From contig NZ_CP009518.1 in NCBI RefSeq assembly GCF_000970325.1, forward strand, positions 1,922,001 through 1,986,000: a stretch of 64,000 nucleotides of DNA. The letters run 5' to 3'. The translations under genes and the position numbers were made by a program. This stretch comes from Methanococcoides methylutens MM1. Lineage in GTDB: Archaea > Halobacteriota > Methanosarcinia > Methanosarcinales > Methanosarcinaceae. This document shows, piece by piece, positions 14,989 through 24,640 of the stretch. The notes under the pieces are model-generated. The model saw only the letters and a list, made by a program, of their open reading frames with translations, was not told where the DNA came from and did no database searches. Every line of letters begins with the position of its first letter. Within the stretch, counting starts at the first letter, position 1.

Positions 14989-17900
14989 TTATCCCGTGTA
15001 CGGAGTTCCCGTAAAGCTAACCTGAGTATCATTCAATACCAGGACCCAATAACCAGTTCCAATTTCAAGACTTTCTGCTTCATAGTACTGCTTGCTTGCA
15101 GTGTTCCATGTGTAGACCGGGAGAAGAATATCATCATTCGAACCGAAGATGGAAGTTACTTCCGGTGTATCCGGTGTTATTGGGGTAGAGACCAGATTCC
15201 AACCTTTTTGGAGTGACATAGTGTAAGTTTCACCGGTAGCACCTCCGCCACCGCCTCCACTTGAACTACTTCCATTAGAAACGTATTTTTCAATGAACGG
15301 ATAGTATCTGATCTCAGTTGAGTCTGCTACTCTTATTTGCAAATCTCTGGCTATGCCTATTGTGCTATCCATCTCAAGAGTCAATGGTTCCGGATTGTGA
15401 TATTGAATATATTCATTGGTCACTGCATCCATTTCAAGGAGACCATTCCTTTCACCTAATGAAATCTCATTTACATTCATCCAATCGATCAGCCATATGC
15501 CCTCAATCTGACAGAAAGTCGAATTCTCATCTTGTGTTACATTAGTAGCTCTAACCTTAAGAACTACCACGTCACTTTCACCAGCAACGTCCTTTTCAAC
15601 ATTCCAGATGTCTTCTCCAATTGTGGATGGATACAAAATATGGTCATCTATGAAATTGGAATCTTTGAAGAGTTGTATCCATACTTTTTCGCCTTCTACA
15701 TCAAAATCGTACACAAGCAATTCATACCCATTGCCAAGATCCAAATGATCATTTTTCATTAATGTATGGGTTTCATTGCTATCAACAAGGAGTTCAGCAA
15801 TTTTGTTTGGATTATTGACTATAGGAACGTATTTTTCCCCGAACAACCCAATGGCATTGTAGACACCCCATTCTTTATGATCGTACTGTGAATTCACAAT
15901 TCTTGCTTTATAAACCAAATTATCTTCAGCAATAACTCTGCCAGTGCAATCTATTACTTCAAGGGATTCGCTTAGACCACCATCATCAATTTCATAATAC
16001 AAACCTTCGAAGTTCATAGGTGTCCAGATAAAACTTGATTCCTCTGCCACCGTGCCTCTTAGTTCATAATATCCAGGTTCGGTCATATTTGTAAAAGGTG
16101 CAAATCTCAGAGTAACATCATCTGCGACAACGATCTTGATGTCGCCCATGAGATCAATAATATTGCCTTTTGCAAGGTTAATATCGATTGGATTCTCCAT
16201 CTCTATTTTAGTGGAACTAATCGATGTTATTTCCATAAGCCCATAATCAGTGCCAGCAGCTATCTGTTCATAGTCATCTGAAACTTGGAAGATTCCATCG
16301 ATGAAAATAGCACTTGTCTCAACACCACCGAAAATCTCACCGAAGTTAACAGCAATTATAGGTGCATCATTGATTCCTCCAAGATCCTTCTCGTAGATGT
16401 AAGTACCTCCTGACGACAATAAATCTGAATCAACCACACTACCATCCTTCAAAAGATTCACAAATACCCTGTCATTATTTGTGTAGATTTCAATGATAGC
16501 CAACTGATAGCCTTCTTCCAAAACAATTGATGAAGCATTGTAAACGAACTGTTGTTCATCGTCATCAACAAGTACCTTTGAGAGCTGACCCGCAGACATC
16601 AAACTAATAGCATCAAATCCAAATTCAAATGCATCATCAGGGTATCCTGCAAGATACTTTTCTCCCATAAAACCTATGGACTCATACTCTCCCCAGCCAT
16701 TGTACTCAAATCCGGTTTGCATAGCAGCTGCCATATATGTCAGATCTCCAGCATTGATAACTCTGTCAATGTCTACTATAGTCATTGATTCTGAACCTTC
16801 ATTCGTATCAAGATCATAGTAGAAGCCAGAATAAGTCAAATAGTCCCAGACATATTGGTCAGCTGACTGGTTTGTAGTTTCATCCCAAATACGATCACCT
16901 GAATAGTAAGTATTTGATTGGACTTCCCATTCCCACTCCTTAGCACCCTCTCCGTTTGCATTTGAAACATTGACAGTGACAGTGTAAGTTCCAATTGAAG
17001 GATCTGTGACACTATAGAGAGACGATGTCACGGAAGATTCAGTTTTTACAGCTGAACCATCAATATACCATTCAACATCGCAAACTTGATCAATGTCTAT
17101 ACTAAATTCTTGAGAAGTACCTTCTGTAGATTCTGGAGTTAAATCCGATGGATTAAAAGAGGTGATCTGAGGACCAGCAATTGCAAAAACTGTCCAGTCC
17201 CAGGATAGTTCAACGCTCCCGTTTGCAGATGTAGCATTTGCAACTACAGTATAAGAGCCTTCAGTTGCACTAGTATTAGTGTAGGTACTTGAAGTAACTC
17301 CTGTATCAGAATCGACAGCTAAACCATCAATATACCATTCAACATCGCAAACCTGATCAAAATCTATGCTAAATTCTTGAGAAGTACCTTCTATAGATTC
17401 TGGAGTTAAATCCGATGGATCAAAAGAGGTAATCTGTGGACCAGAAGTTGCAGAAACTGTCCAGTCCCATGTCACTTGATCCGATCCATTAGAGTTGGTC
17501 ACAACTGCAGTAAGGTTATGAGTTCCAAGTTCTGCAGAGTTGTTAGTATAAGAAGATGTGGTCACGGAAAGTGCACTGAGAACTAAGTTACCATTAAGAA
17601 GCCAGTTTACATTAACACTTTGATTAACATCTATTGTGAATGTAACTGAATTACTGATATCACTTGATATTGATGTAGATGGATTGTAACCTATTACTGT
17701 AGGAGGTTGTGGAGAAGGTTGTGCAGCTTCTAAATCACTTGTATTGCTGATTAAGATACCAATATTACCTTCGGACAACTGATAGAAATTTCCAAAGAAA
17801 GCAATTGAATCGACTTGCCCTTGGAAGATATTATCAACTGTCCCAAAACAAATTAAGGCCTCTGATCCATTTATATTATTAGTAAAATCAAAAAAAGATC

Positions 17901-19473
17901 CCTTAGTTATGATTTTGTCATCAATAAATACCCCATTTTTCTCAAGTTCAATCCATACTTTAGAACCATCAACATCTGTCTGCTTTAAGCAAAAAGAATA
18001 CCCTTCATAGAGATCAACGTTTTCTCCTGCTTTCAAGGAAAAATTTGCACCGTCACCCATTTCATTATTATCCCAAGGTTGCATACTTGGATATTTATCC
18101 ACAGAGTCTCCAGATGGTGGAAGATAATATGATACATCTCCGATATTGTTGTTGTTAGAGTCGGTTCCTGTATAATCACTATAATAATTTAGAATCCATG
18201 TGCTATAACCATAGGTATCATATGCATTATAGATGATATTGTCAATTAAATTATTTTTTAAGAGCAATCCATGTGTACTCCCATATGCATTAATTCCATA
18301 ATCATTGTATGAAGCATTATTATTTGCTAAAAAAGAAATTTCAGCAAAATATAGGTAGATTCCACAATCATTATATGAAACATTATTATTTGCTAAAAAA
18401 GAATTGTAACTTCTAGATATATGAATCCCATTATTTGTATTGTCATATACGACATTGTCTTTTAATTTGGTAGAGTCTGAACTAGATATTTCAATTCCAT
18501 TAAGATTGTTTACTGCAAAATTATTTTGTAATATATTGTGGTGGGAACCACTCCATATATAGTATCCACGACCAAGATTATTGGAGGCAATATTTTTTGT
18601 AAATATGTTATCAGTAGAGGAAGAATACAAATAAAACCCATCGTGGTTGCTGGTGAGGGTGTTTCCAGTTAATGTATTACTACAAGACGAACTTAAATAG
18701 ATTCCATCTCCTGAATTTTCAAAAACTGTGTTATTGATTAATGCATTAGTATAAGATACTCTTAACCATATACCATCAACGTTTGAAAAAACAATATTGT
18801 CCTCTAAAACGCAATTAGCAGATTGATCCAAATATATGCCGTAAGAGTTGCTTGATACCGTATTATTATAAACAGATATATTATCCGAACTTGATATATA
18901 TATTCCTTTATTGCTATTGTAGCTAAGAGTATTGTTATCAATAAAATTCATAGGTGAAATAAATGTGTATATTCCTTCTTCATTATTGGATATTGTATTA
19001 CTTTCGATAGTGTTGTTAGAAGCTGTAAATATGAATATACCATATTGATTTGAATTCACTTTGTTATTCAAAATTGTATTATTGGCAGATTTTATTTTTA
19101 TTCCACTGTCTGCATCACCACCATTCCAATCAGTACCACTTTCCGTAATATTAAATCCTTCAATAGTACAATTGTTAGCAATCACAGAAATTCCAGTACC
19201 ATTTCCATTAGCATCTATAAGTGGAAATCCAATTCCTTTCAAAAAAAGCTCTTTGTCCAGAACAACGTTTTCATAATAGATACCACTTTGAACTTCAATT
19301 GTGTCTCCTAGAGTTGCGCTAATAACTGCTGCTTGTATTGAGGAATAATCTGAAACCCCATCATCATCTACAGTAATAACTGCTGCATTTGCAGGAACAA
19401 GTAAAGTTATCAAAAGCAAAAACGTAAAAGCCACACTCTTAAACATTAATTTTGAGCAATTGGAATACATCAA
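14989..19473 (-). CDS. Giant surface protein: NosD-like beta-helix, Ig/PKD-like repeats and S-layer duplication domains
   Basis: Secreted protein of 1494 residues. After a signal peptide (ending VPANA-A) comes a right-handed parallel beta-helix of the NosD/CASH kind (about 30-470, repeated NNT-x-x-N-x-GI motifs). Next is a first half S-layer-like module (about 505-590), three related Ig/PKD-like domains with GPQITSF(D/N)PSDLTPES repeats (about 600-870), and two S-layer duplication modules of the methanosarcinal type (about 890-1400, with WGEYESIGFMGEKY and WGVYNAIGLFGEKY). The end is a Gly-rich linker plus a GWNLVSTP...GTGYWV module. There is no C-terminal anchor; the next gene supplies a PGF-CTERM and shares the Gly-rich GATGE linker. 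It may attach to the S-layer or be part of it. Confidence 0.8.
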   Translation of the reverse strand: MMYSNCSKLMFKSVAFTFLLLITLLVPANAAVITVDDDGVSDYSSIQAAVISATLGDTIEVQSGIYYENVVLDKELFLKGIGFPLIDANGNGTGISVIANNCTIEGFNITESGTDWNGGDADSGIKIKSANNTILNNKVNSNQYGIFIFTASNNTIESNTISNNEEGIYTFISPMNFIDNNTLSYNSNKGIYISSSDNISVYNNTVSSNSYGIYLDQSANCVLEDNIVFSNVDGIWLRVSYTNALINNTVFENSGDGIYLSSSCSNTLTGNTLTSNHDGFYLYSSSTDNIFTKNIASNNLGRGYYIWSGSHHNILQNNFAVNNLNGIEISSSDSTKLKDNVVYDNTNNGIHISRSYNSFLANNNVSYNDCGIYLYFAEISFLANNNASYNDYGINAYGSTHGLLLKNNLIDNIIYNAYDTYGYSTWILNYYSDYTGTDSNNNNIGDVSYYLPPSGDSVDKYPSMQPWDNNEMGDGANFSLKAGENVDLYEGYSFCLKQTDVDGSKVWIELEKNGVFIDDKIITKGSFFDFTNNINGSEALICFGTVDNIFQGQVDSIAFFGNFYQLSEGNIGILISNTSDLEAAQPSPQPPTVIGYNPSTSISSDISNSVTFTIDVNQSVNVNWLLNGNLVLSALSVTTSSYTNNSAELGTHNLTAVVTNSNGSDQVTWDWTVSATSGPQITSFDPSDLTPESIEGTSQEFSIDFDQVCDVEWYIDGLAVDSDTGVTSSTYTNTSATEGSYTVVANATSANGSVELSWDWTVFAIAGPQITSFNPSDLTPESTEGTSQEFSIDIDQVCDVEWYIDGSAVKTESSVTSSLYSVTDPSIGTYTVTVNVSNANGEGAKEWEWEVQSNTYYSGDRIWDETTNQSADQYVWDYLTYSGFYYDLDTNEGSESMTIVDIDRVINAGDLTYMAAAMQTGFEYNGWGEYESIGFMGEKYLAGYPDDAFEFGFDAISLMSAGQLSKVLVDDDEQQFVYNASSIVLEEGYQLAIIEIYTNNDRVFVNLLKDGSVVDSDLLSSGGTYIYEKDLGGINDAPIIAVNFGEIFGGVETSAIFIDGIFQVSDDYEQIAAGTDYGLMEITSISSTKIEMENPIDINLAKGNIIDLMGDIKIVVADDVTLRFAPFTNMTEPGYYELRGTVAEESSFIWTPMNFEGLYYEIDDGGLSESLEVIDCTGRVIAEDNLVYKARIVNSQYDHKEWGVYNAIGLFGEKYVPIVNNPNKIAELLVDSNETHTLMKNDHLDLGNGYELLVYDFDVEGEKVWIQLFKDSNFIDDHILYPSTIGEDIWNVEKDVAGESDVVVLKVRATNVTQDENSTFCQIEGIWLIDWMNVNEISLGERNGLLEMDAVTNEYIQYHNPEPLTLEMDSTIGIARDLQIRVADSTEIRYYPFIEKYVSNGSSSSGGGGGGATGETYTMSLQKGWNLVSTPITPDTPEVTSIFGSNDDILLPVYTWNTASKQYYEAESLEIGTGYWVLVLNDTQVSFTGTPYTG

Positions 19474-19488
19474 ACAACACCATTCAAA

Positions 19489-19509
19489 ACTATATACTAA
19501 ACCTATAAA
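19489..19509 (-). promoter_or_regulatory. Probable promoter of the surface-protein operon
   Basis: Two TATA-like elements on the minus strand (CTTTATAGG at 19501-19509 and GTATATAGT at 19489-19497) lie 16-36 bp upstream of the 19473 start. Either would give a very short 5' leader. Confidence 0.35.
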
Positions 19510-20220
19510 GGCATGTTGATATTATTATCTGTAATAAAAACTTATTTCAAATGTAATGTAGAACTCGTATTCGCATCCTTATCAACTGATCCCTGCGACT
19601 TCAATAGGACCATATACGTAATATAGAGACCTATAGAGAGGAGTTCGGATGAAGTCCAACCTCATCTACCTCTGTCTTTAAAAATGGTTATAAGATCACT
19701 CTGTATACCACAAAAACATTGAAATCTGCAATATCACCCAGACTGATATCTTACTCGAAAAAGATTTTGTAATTAAAAGTTGTGCGTTGATGAGAAATTT
19801 TAGTATTAAAGTATGTATGGTCAAATGCTGCAATATAGTATGGATATAAACTTACTGTTTTTTAGCAAATCGAAAATAATTTTATACTTGTGGATAACGC
19901 ACTCAAAAATATACTTCATAAAAAATTAGCGTACAAAAAAGTCCGATTTTTCAATCTCCTATATATCCCCGCATTTTAAGAATGGGATATAGGTATGCAC
20001 GAAAAACCGACCTACCTCTATATTATAATTAAGTTTTCCTCCCAAGTACTTCTATATTTAATCCCAATTTCTCTAATCTCCCCTCATATGAGCATTGAAA
20101 ATAAACGTTTCATCACTTCTGCCATTCTGCTTCATGTAATGCCCTGACAGGCAAAATCTATATTTTGTGGACGCATAAAGCAATTGGATGACAATATTTT
20201 AAATTAAGAGGGGCGAGTAC
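19510..20220. other. 711-bp gap with no gene; one structured inverted repeat
   Basis: AT-rich sequence with stops in all frames and no tRNA-like or repeat-like element that I can recognise. The only structure of note is a long imperfect inverted repeat at 19941-20011, listed separately. Confidence 0.5.
19941..20011. repeat. Imperfect long hairpin in the intergenic gap
   Basis: Outer arms (around 19941-19952 and 20001-20011, TTTTTC/GAAAAA with GTC/GAC at the ends) and inner arms (CCTATAT..CCC at 19958-19969, GGGATATAGG at 19984-19993) form one nested hairpin with a 14-nt loop. There is no adjacent T-run and no gene within 200 bp downstream. It may be a structured RNA or a remnant. Confidence 0.3.
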
Positions 20221-21093
20221 ATGAAATTATTTTACAAATTAATTACAGTTCTACTAATTTTGGTATCGATGACTGCAATTGGTTGCACAGATGTTGCAGG
20301 AAATAATCCAATAGAAGAAAGTGTATCAGACACTGAACCCACAAACATCTGTACATATGATTGGGAATTGGAAACGACTGATCGCATTGGTTACGATTTC
20401 TATGCACCAATTGGATACAAATATGCAATCGTAAACCTGTACATCCAGAATAATGCTGATACACCTATATCGACAGACCCAAACAATTGGATATTTGTTG
20501 GAAATAGCGTGGCCTACACTCATGATAGTGCAACCTACGCAGATGAAATTGCACACCAGTCTGTAGATATCCTCCCAGGTGGAGAATTTACTACAAAAAT
20601 CGTGTACCTTGTGGATGACGATATTAGTACCTCTGAAATGTCCTATAGCGACACACAGATCCAATTGAAGAAATCTGACTATTTCGATAAACTTCGAGCA
20701 GAGAACAAGCAACAGACCGAAGAGGAAGTGTATGCAGCCATAGCAGCTGATCTTAGAAGTGCCGGATACAATGTCGTATCTGTTGATATCCGCGATGAAG
20801 CTCTGGAAGTCAATAATAGATTCGGAACTTACAAAACTATGGTATTCACCATCCCTACTGAAGAAGACGCCAAACACATCCTCGATATGAGTGGAATGTA
20901 CATCGACAGCGCTGATGCTTTCATGACTGTCGCAGAAGAAGACACAAGTTCAGAACTATACTCTGAATATTTTGTGTCAAAAAATGATGTATATGCCTAC
21001 AAGCATCACACGGTTACATATGAAAACATTGAGATATGCACATATAGGAAAGCTCCCCTCGACCAAGAAGACTTCCTCCAACTGTTCGAATAA
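20221..21093 (+). CDS. Lipoprotein, DUF4352-like
   Basis: Exported lipoprotein of 290 residues with unknown function. The signal peptide ends in the lipobox TAIGC (Cys 22). Residues about 42-140 fit the DUF4352 immunoglobulin-like pattern: a strand pair (YAIVNLYIQNNADTPIST) followed by a late strand (GGEFTTKIVYLVDDD). The C-terminal half is alpha/beta and not recognised. The ATG has GAGGGGCGAGT just upstream. It stands alone, with long gaps on both sides. Confidence 0.65.
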   Translation: MKLFYKLITVLLILVSMTAIGCTDVAGNNPIEESVSDTEPTNICTYDWELETTDRIGYDFYAPIGYKYAIVNLYIQNNADTPISTDPNNWIFVGNSVAYTHDSATYADEIAHQSVDILPGGEFTTKIVYLVDDDISTSEMSYSDTQIQLKKSDYFDKLRAENKQQTEEEVYAAIAADLRSAGYNVVSVDIRDEALEVNNRFGTYKTMVFTIPTEEDAKHILDMSGMYIDSADAFMTVAEEDTSSELYSEYFVSKNDVYAYKHHTVTYENIEICTYRKAPLDQEDFLQLFE

Positions 21094-21686
21094 CGAGCAT
21101 ATCTACCAAAACAGCCTGCTCAAAATGTAAAAACCAGAACTATTATGACATTGCAGTCGATGTTCTGGAACATATCAAATCATACTCCGATTAATCTCAA
21201 TCGTTCACTTTAGTAGTAATCAGTACAGAAGATGAAGATTGAGATAAAGGAGTGGACATCCATGGCTACCAAAGAAGACTAATAGAAGCTCTTAAGACGT
21301 GCTACTATCCCTAGATTCCCATCAATATTATGGCCTGGGTTGTGGATCTAATTGGTGTTTTATTGATTGCGCATTTGGGCAGGAGGACTGTGTGAAGAAC
21401 CCGCCGAGTCCACTTTTGGATAAAATAATATTATTAAATTATGAATTTGATCCTAATTTCATCAATTAAACCTATTTTATTTTTACAAACTATTGATCTA
21501 TTTCTTAGAGATAATATTATCACGTTGAGAGATAATTACTAGTCAATACCTTGAAAGAAAACAAATGTTAAGATATTAAGTGATAAGAATGGAAATTGTT
21601 TGTGCAAATAATCGCAACTTATTTATTATTCGTGTTACTTCATGTGTACGAATTAATGAGTAGTCTTACTAAAAAGAGGATGAAAC
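21094..21686. other. 593-bp gap; short coding-like remnant and a palindrome
   Basis: Around 21099-21195 an uninitiated frame reads TACSKCKNQNYYDIAVDVL and stops after about 30 codons, possibly the end of a decayed zinc-binding protein. A perfect 12-bp palindrome, GATAATATTATC (21510-21521), lies 165 bp before the nickel/cobalt transport genes and is a candidate operator. The rest is AT-rich with no supported feature. Confidence 0.3.
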
Positions 21687-22646
21687 ATGAAGAAAACAAT
21701 AGTAATAGGAGCAATTATTGCACTGGTCTGCCTGACAGGCCTTTCAAGTGCACACTTTACCATGGTATTCCCAAGCGACAGTGAAGATACTGTATGGGAA
21801 GTAACCCCTGAAGATTACATTGCAGAACTTGGAGATACAAAGACATTATACATGATGTGGGGACACCCATACGAACACATATCATTTGACATGTCTAACG
21901 TGCCTGAGGTAACAATAACAAAGCCTGACGGCACAGTTGAGATCCTGACACCTGAAGAGATCATGCTTGAGAGCATGGATGAAGAAGGAAACATGGGAAC
22001 TTTCCTTTCATACAAGGCATCATTTACAGTTGACCAGTACGGAGATACAATTGTAGGGGTCAAGTATGAAGATGTGGACGAAGACATGATCGACTACACC
22101 AAAGCAGTGATCCACTGTGGAGAAGAAATGTGGTTTGGATGGGATTCAATGGTCGGTCAGGAAACAGAGATCAACCCATACATGCGCCCATACGGAATGG
22201 AAGAAGGTTTTGTCTTTGCAGGACAGGCACTTTACGAGGGTGAGCCACTAGCCGGCGCAGATGTTGAGATCGAGATCTACCACGATCTGGAAGCAGGTAT
22301 TGAGATCGTTGAACAGGCCGAGGAGCTTTACCCATATGATGCACCAATGGTCTTCACAAGGGTCACAAAATCCAATGCTGACGGAGAGTTCATGTACACA
22401 CTCGATGAGCCTGGAATCTGGTTCGTTGGTGCAACCATGGAACCTGAAGAAGGCCAGCCTGTAAGAGGAGTTTTCATAGTCCCTGTTATTGAAGAGTTCC
22501 CTGCAGAAGAAACAGAAGTTGTAGCTGCTGAAGAACCTGAAGCTGAGACCGAAACAGAAGAAGGTCCATCCACACCAGGATTTGAATCTGTGTTCGCAGT
22601 TGCAGGACTTATTGCAGCACTGTTCATTGCAGGTAGAAAATTATAA
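21687..22646 (+). CDS. DUF4198 periplasmic-side component of Ni/Co ECF transporter, PGF-CTERM anchored
   Basis: Probable surface metal-binding accessory protein of the transporter encoded downstream. The protein has 319 residues. The signal peptide is cleaved before HFTMVFPSD, leaving a histidine at the mature N-terminus (a common metal ligand position in this family). The DUF4198 domain (about 25-270) contains MMWGHPYEH and a transthyretin-like part with LAGADVEIEIYHD and TKSNADGEFMYTL. An acidic linker then leads to STPGFESVFAVAGLIAALF and a basic tail, a PGF-CTERM signal. The start has AAAAAGAGGATGAAAC around the ATG. The next gene is 121 bp downstream. Nickel is the likely substrate but cobalt cannot be excluded. 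Confidence 0.78.
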   Translation: MKKTIVIGAIIALVCLTGLSSAHFTMVFPSDSEDTVWEVTPEDYIAELGDTKTLYMMWGHPYEHISFDMSNVPEVTITKPDGTVEILTPEEIMLESMDEEGNMGTFLSYKASFTVDQYGDTIVGVKYEDVDEDMIDYTKAVIHCGEEMWFGWDSMVGQETEINPYMRPYGMEEGFVFAGQALYEGEPLAGADVEIEIYHDLEAGIEIVEQAEELYPYDAPMVFTRVTKSNADGEFMYTLDEPGIWFVGATMEPEEGQPVRGVFIVPVIEEFPAEETEVVAAEEPEAETETEEGPSTPGFESVFAVAGLIAALFIAGRKL

Positions 22647-22767
22647 GGTGAAGAATGGGGATGACCTCCCCATCAATCTTTTTTTATACTTTATCATCAA
22701 TTACCCAAATTAAATTCGACAAAGCACAAAACTTGTCATAACAAATATTACAAAGGAGAAAACAAGT

Positions 22768-23388
22768 ATGCATATATCCGACGGCGTACTATCCCCTGCA
22801 GTAATAGCTGCAGGGTGGGCAATAACGATCCTTCTACTCCTTGCAACTCTCTGGTGGAGCAAAAAGGACAGCGATATCTCCGAGGATATCCCAAAGATCT
22901 CCGTCATGACAGGAGCTTTCTTTGTGGCATCACTGATACATGTATCAATCGGGCCCACCAGCATCCACCTTGTTCTTAACGGACTTCTTGGAGTGGTTCT
23001 TGGAACTCTTGCATACCCAGCCATCTTTATCGGCCTTGTTCTCCAGGCACTGCTCTTCCAGCACGGAGGAATAACAAGCATTGGAATCAATGTCATCAAC
23101 ATGGGAATACCTGCACTGATAGTCTACTGGATATTCAAAAAAGGCTATTCTGCAGGGATCAGCCCATCCATTCTCGGAGCAATATCCGGCTCAATGGCAG
23201 CACTGCTCTCAGCTGTGATGCTTGCCATAGTACTGATATCAACAGGAGAGGAATTCACAGAAGTTGCCTACGCAGCCGCTGCTGCCAACGTACCGATAAT
23301 GATCATCGAGGGAATACTGACAGGCTCAGTAGTAACATTCCTTCTAAAGGTCAGGCCTGAACTACTACCCATAAAAAAGGAGAAATAA
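22768..23388 (+). CDS. cbiM: Nickel/cobalt ECF transporter S component CbiM/NikM
   Basis: Substrate-binding membrane subunit of a group I ECF transporter. The protein has 206 residues and about six membrane helices. The N-terminus MHISDGVLSPAVIAAGWA is diagnostic: Met1, His2 and the following residues ligate the Ni or Co ion in CbiM/NikM. The conserved GPTSIHLVLNGLLGVVLG and LQALLFQHGGITSIGINVINMG segments are present. Good ribosome binding site (AAAGGAG). It forms an operon with the next three genes. Methanogens need Ni for F430 and CODH and Co for corrinoids; motifs alone do not separate the two. Confidence 0.93.
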   Translation: MHISDGVLSPAVIAAGWAITILLLLATLWWSKKDSDISEDIPKISVMTGAFFVASLIHVSIGPTSIHLVLNGLLGVVLGTLAYPAIFIGLVLQALLFQHGGITSIGINVINMGIPALIVYWIFKKGYSAGISPSILGAISGSMAALLSAVMLAIVLISTGEEFTEVAYAAAAANVPIMIIEGILTGSVVTFLLKVRPELLPIKKEK

Positions 23389-23390
23389 AA

Positions 23391-23840
23391 ATGACCAATT
23401 ACAGGATAATATGGACACTGGCATTTGCCTGCATCCTCCTAACAGCAATTGCACCTGCTGCATCCGCACATCGCGTTTATGCCCAGGAGCAGGTCACTGA
23501 AGTTCAGATAAAATCATGGTATGGAGGAGGAGACCCCATACCAAACGCCGATATCAATATCTATGCCATAAAGAACGGCGAAGAAGAACTTTATATTACA
23601 GATGTGACCGATGAAGACGGACTATACTACTTTGAACCAAAACTTGGCGTAGTTGAATACAGAGTAATCGTTTCCCAGAACGGACATCAGAAAGAGATCA
23701 CATTCAACGTTGCAGGATCAGAAGGTTCATCCGGTGAAGAGGCTGAACTTCCACTCTCAGCAAGCATAATTGCAGGATTTGGATACCTTGCCGGACTTAC
23801 AGGCATTGGAATGTATTTCTCTGCACGCAAAAAAAGATAA
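23391..23840 (+). CDS. Small membrane partner of the Ni/Co transporter (CbiN/NikN-like)
   Basis: 149-residue protein with a signal peptide (ending AASAHRV), a short extracellular carboxypeptidase-regulatory-like beta domain (ADINIYAIKNGEEELYITDV; DEDGLYYFEP) and one C-terminal membrane helix. The position between cbiM and cbiQ is that of CbiN or NikN. The mature N-terminus again begins AHR, close to a metal-binding arrangement. It starts 2 bp after cbiM with AAGGAG overlapping the end of that gene. Sequence similarity to classical CbiN is not obvious, so the name rests on context. Confidence 0.7.
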   Translation: MTNYRIIWTLAFACILLTAIAPAASAHRVYAQEQVTEVQIKSWYGGGDPIPNADINIYAIKNGEEELYITDVTDEDGLYYFEPKLGVVEYRVIVSQNGHQKEITFNVAGSEGSSGEEAELPLSASIIAGFGYLAGLTGIGMYFSARKKR

Positions 23841-23878
23841 AAGATAACTACTGAAAAACGATACAGGAGAATAATAAA

Positions 23879-24640
23879 TTGCGTTACCCTGAAATTGACA
23901 GGTATGCTTCGATCAGGTCACCGATCCATGATCTCGATCCACGTGCCAAGATCGTTACCTTCATTGTAATGATATTCTCCTTTGTTTTTCTGGACAGCAT
24001 TACAAAAGCCCTTGCTGGAATGGGAATCGCAATTCTGATATACCTTATAGCAAGGCTCCCAAAAGAATTCGTGATGCATCGATTGAAAGTTGTTTTCCTC
24101 TTCCTGGCACCATTACTTATTATCATGCCACTGACTGTTGAGGGAGAAGCCATTGCACAATACCATAGCATAGCGATCACAATGGAGGGAGTGGAATACT
24201 CAACCCTTGTCATCATAAGGGCACTCTCAGCCGTCACCCTCGTACTTATAATGTTGGGGACCACACGTTTTGACATCACCATCAAAGCCCTCTACATGCT
24301 CAGGATGCCCGGATCACTTGTACAAATGTTGATGTTCACATACAGGTATATATTCGTAATAATGGACGAGTTCCAGAGAATGTGGAAGGCCATGGAATCG
24401 AAAGGTTTCAAGCTGAAAGCCAACAGGTACGGATTATCGGTCCTCGGAAACATAATCGGGATGCTCATCATAAAAAGCTATGACAGGGCACATCGTGTTT
24501 ACCAGTCAATGATAGCAAAGGGCTATACAGGCAACTCCGGAACAATAGTGAACTTTAAAATGCAGGCAAAGGATTACGCCATCGCCCTGCCCATGATACT
24601 CATTGCACTCTTTATGCATACCTACCACCTGGTGTTATAA
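23879..24640 (+). CDS. cbiQ: ECF transporter T component CbiQ/NikQ
   Basis: Transmembrane coupling subunit linking the S component to the ATPase. The protein has 253 residues with four to six hydrophobic segments, starting at TTG (AGGAG 9 bp upstream). The N-terminal DRYASIRSPIHDLDPRAKIV and the cytoplasmic coupling helices with MESKGF and IAKGYTG (A-x-x-x-RG-like motifs) are typical of CbiQ. The stop overlaps the cbiO start (TAATGA). Confidence 0.9.
   Translation: MRYPEIDRYASIRSPIHDLDPRAKIVTFIVMIFSFVFLDSITKALAGMGIAILIYLIARLPKEFVMHRLKVVFLFLAPLLIIMPLTVEGEAIAQYHSIAITMEGVEYSTLVIIRALSAVTLVLIMLGTTRFDITIKALYMLRMPGSLVQMLMFTYRYIFVIMDEFQRMWKAMESKGFKLKANRYGLSVLGNIIGMLIIKSYDRAHRVYQSMIAKGYTGNSGTIVNFKMQAKDYAIALPMILIALFMHTYHLVL

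Noticed and set aside
13764-15032. Longer start for the PGF-pre-PGF protein
   Set aside because: The extra 18 residues overlap the preceding gene and would bury the signal peptide; the ATG at 14978 has AAAGGTG upstream.
21099-21195. Short CxxC-containing frame as a gene
   Set aside because: No start codon or ribosome binding site; at most a remnant, so it is only mentioned in the gap description.
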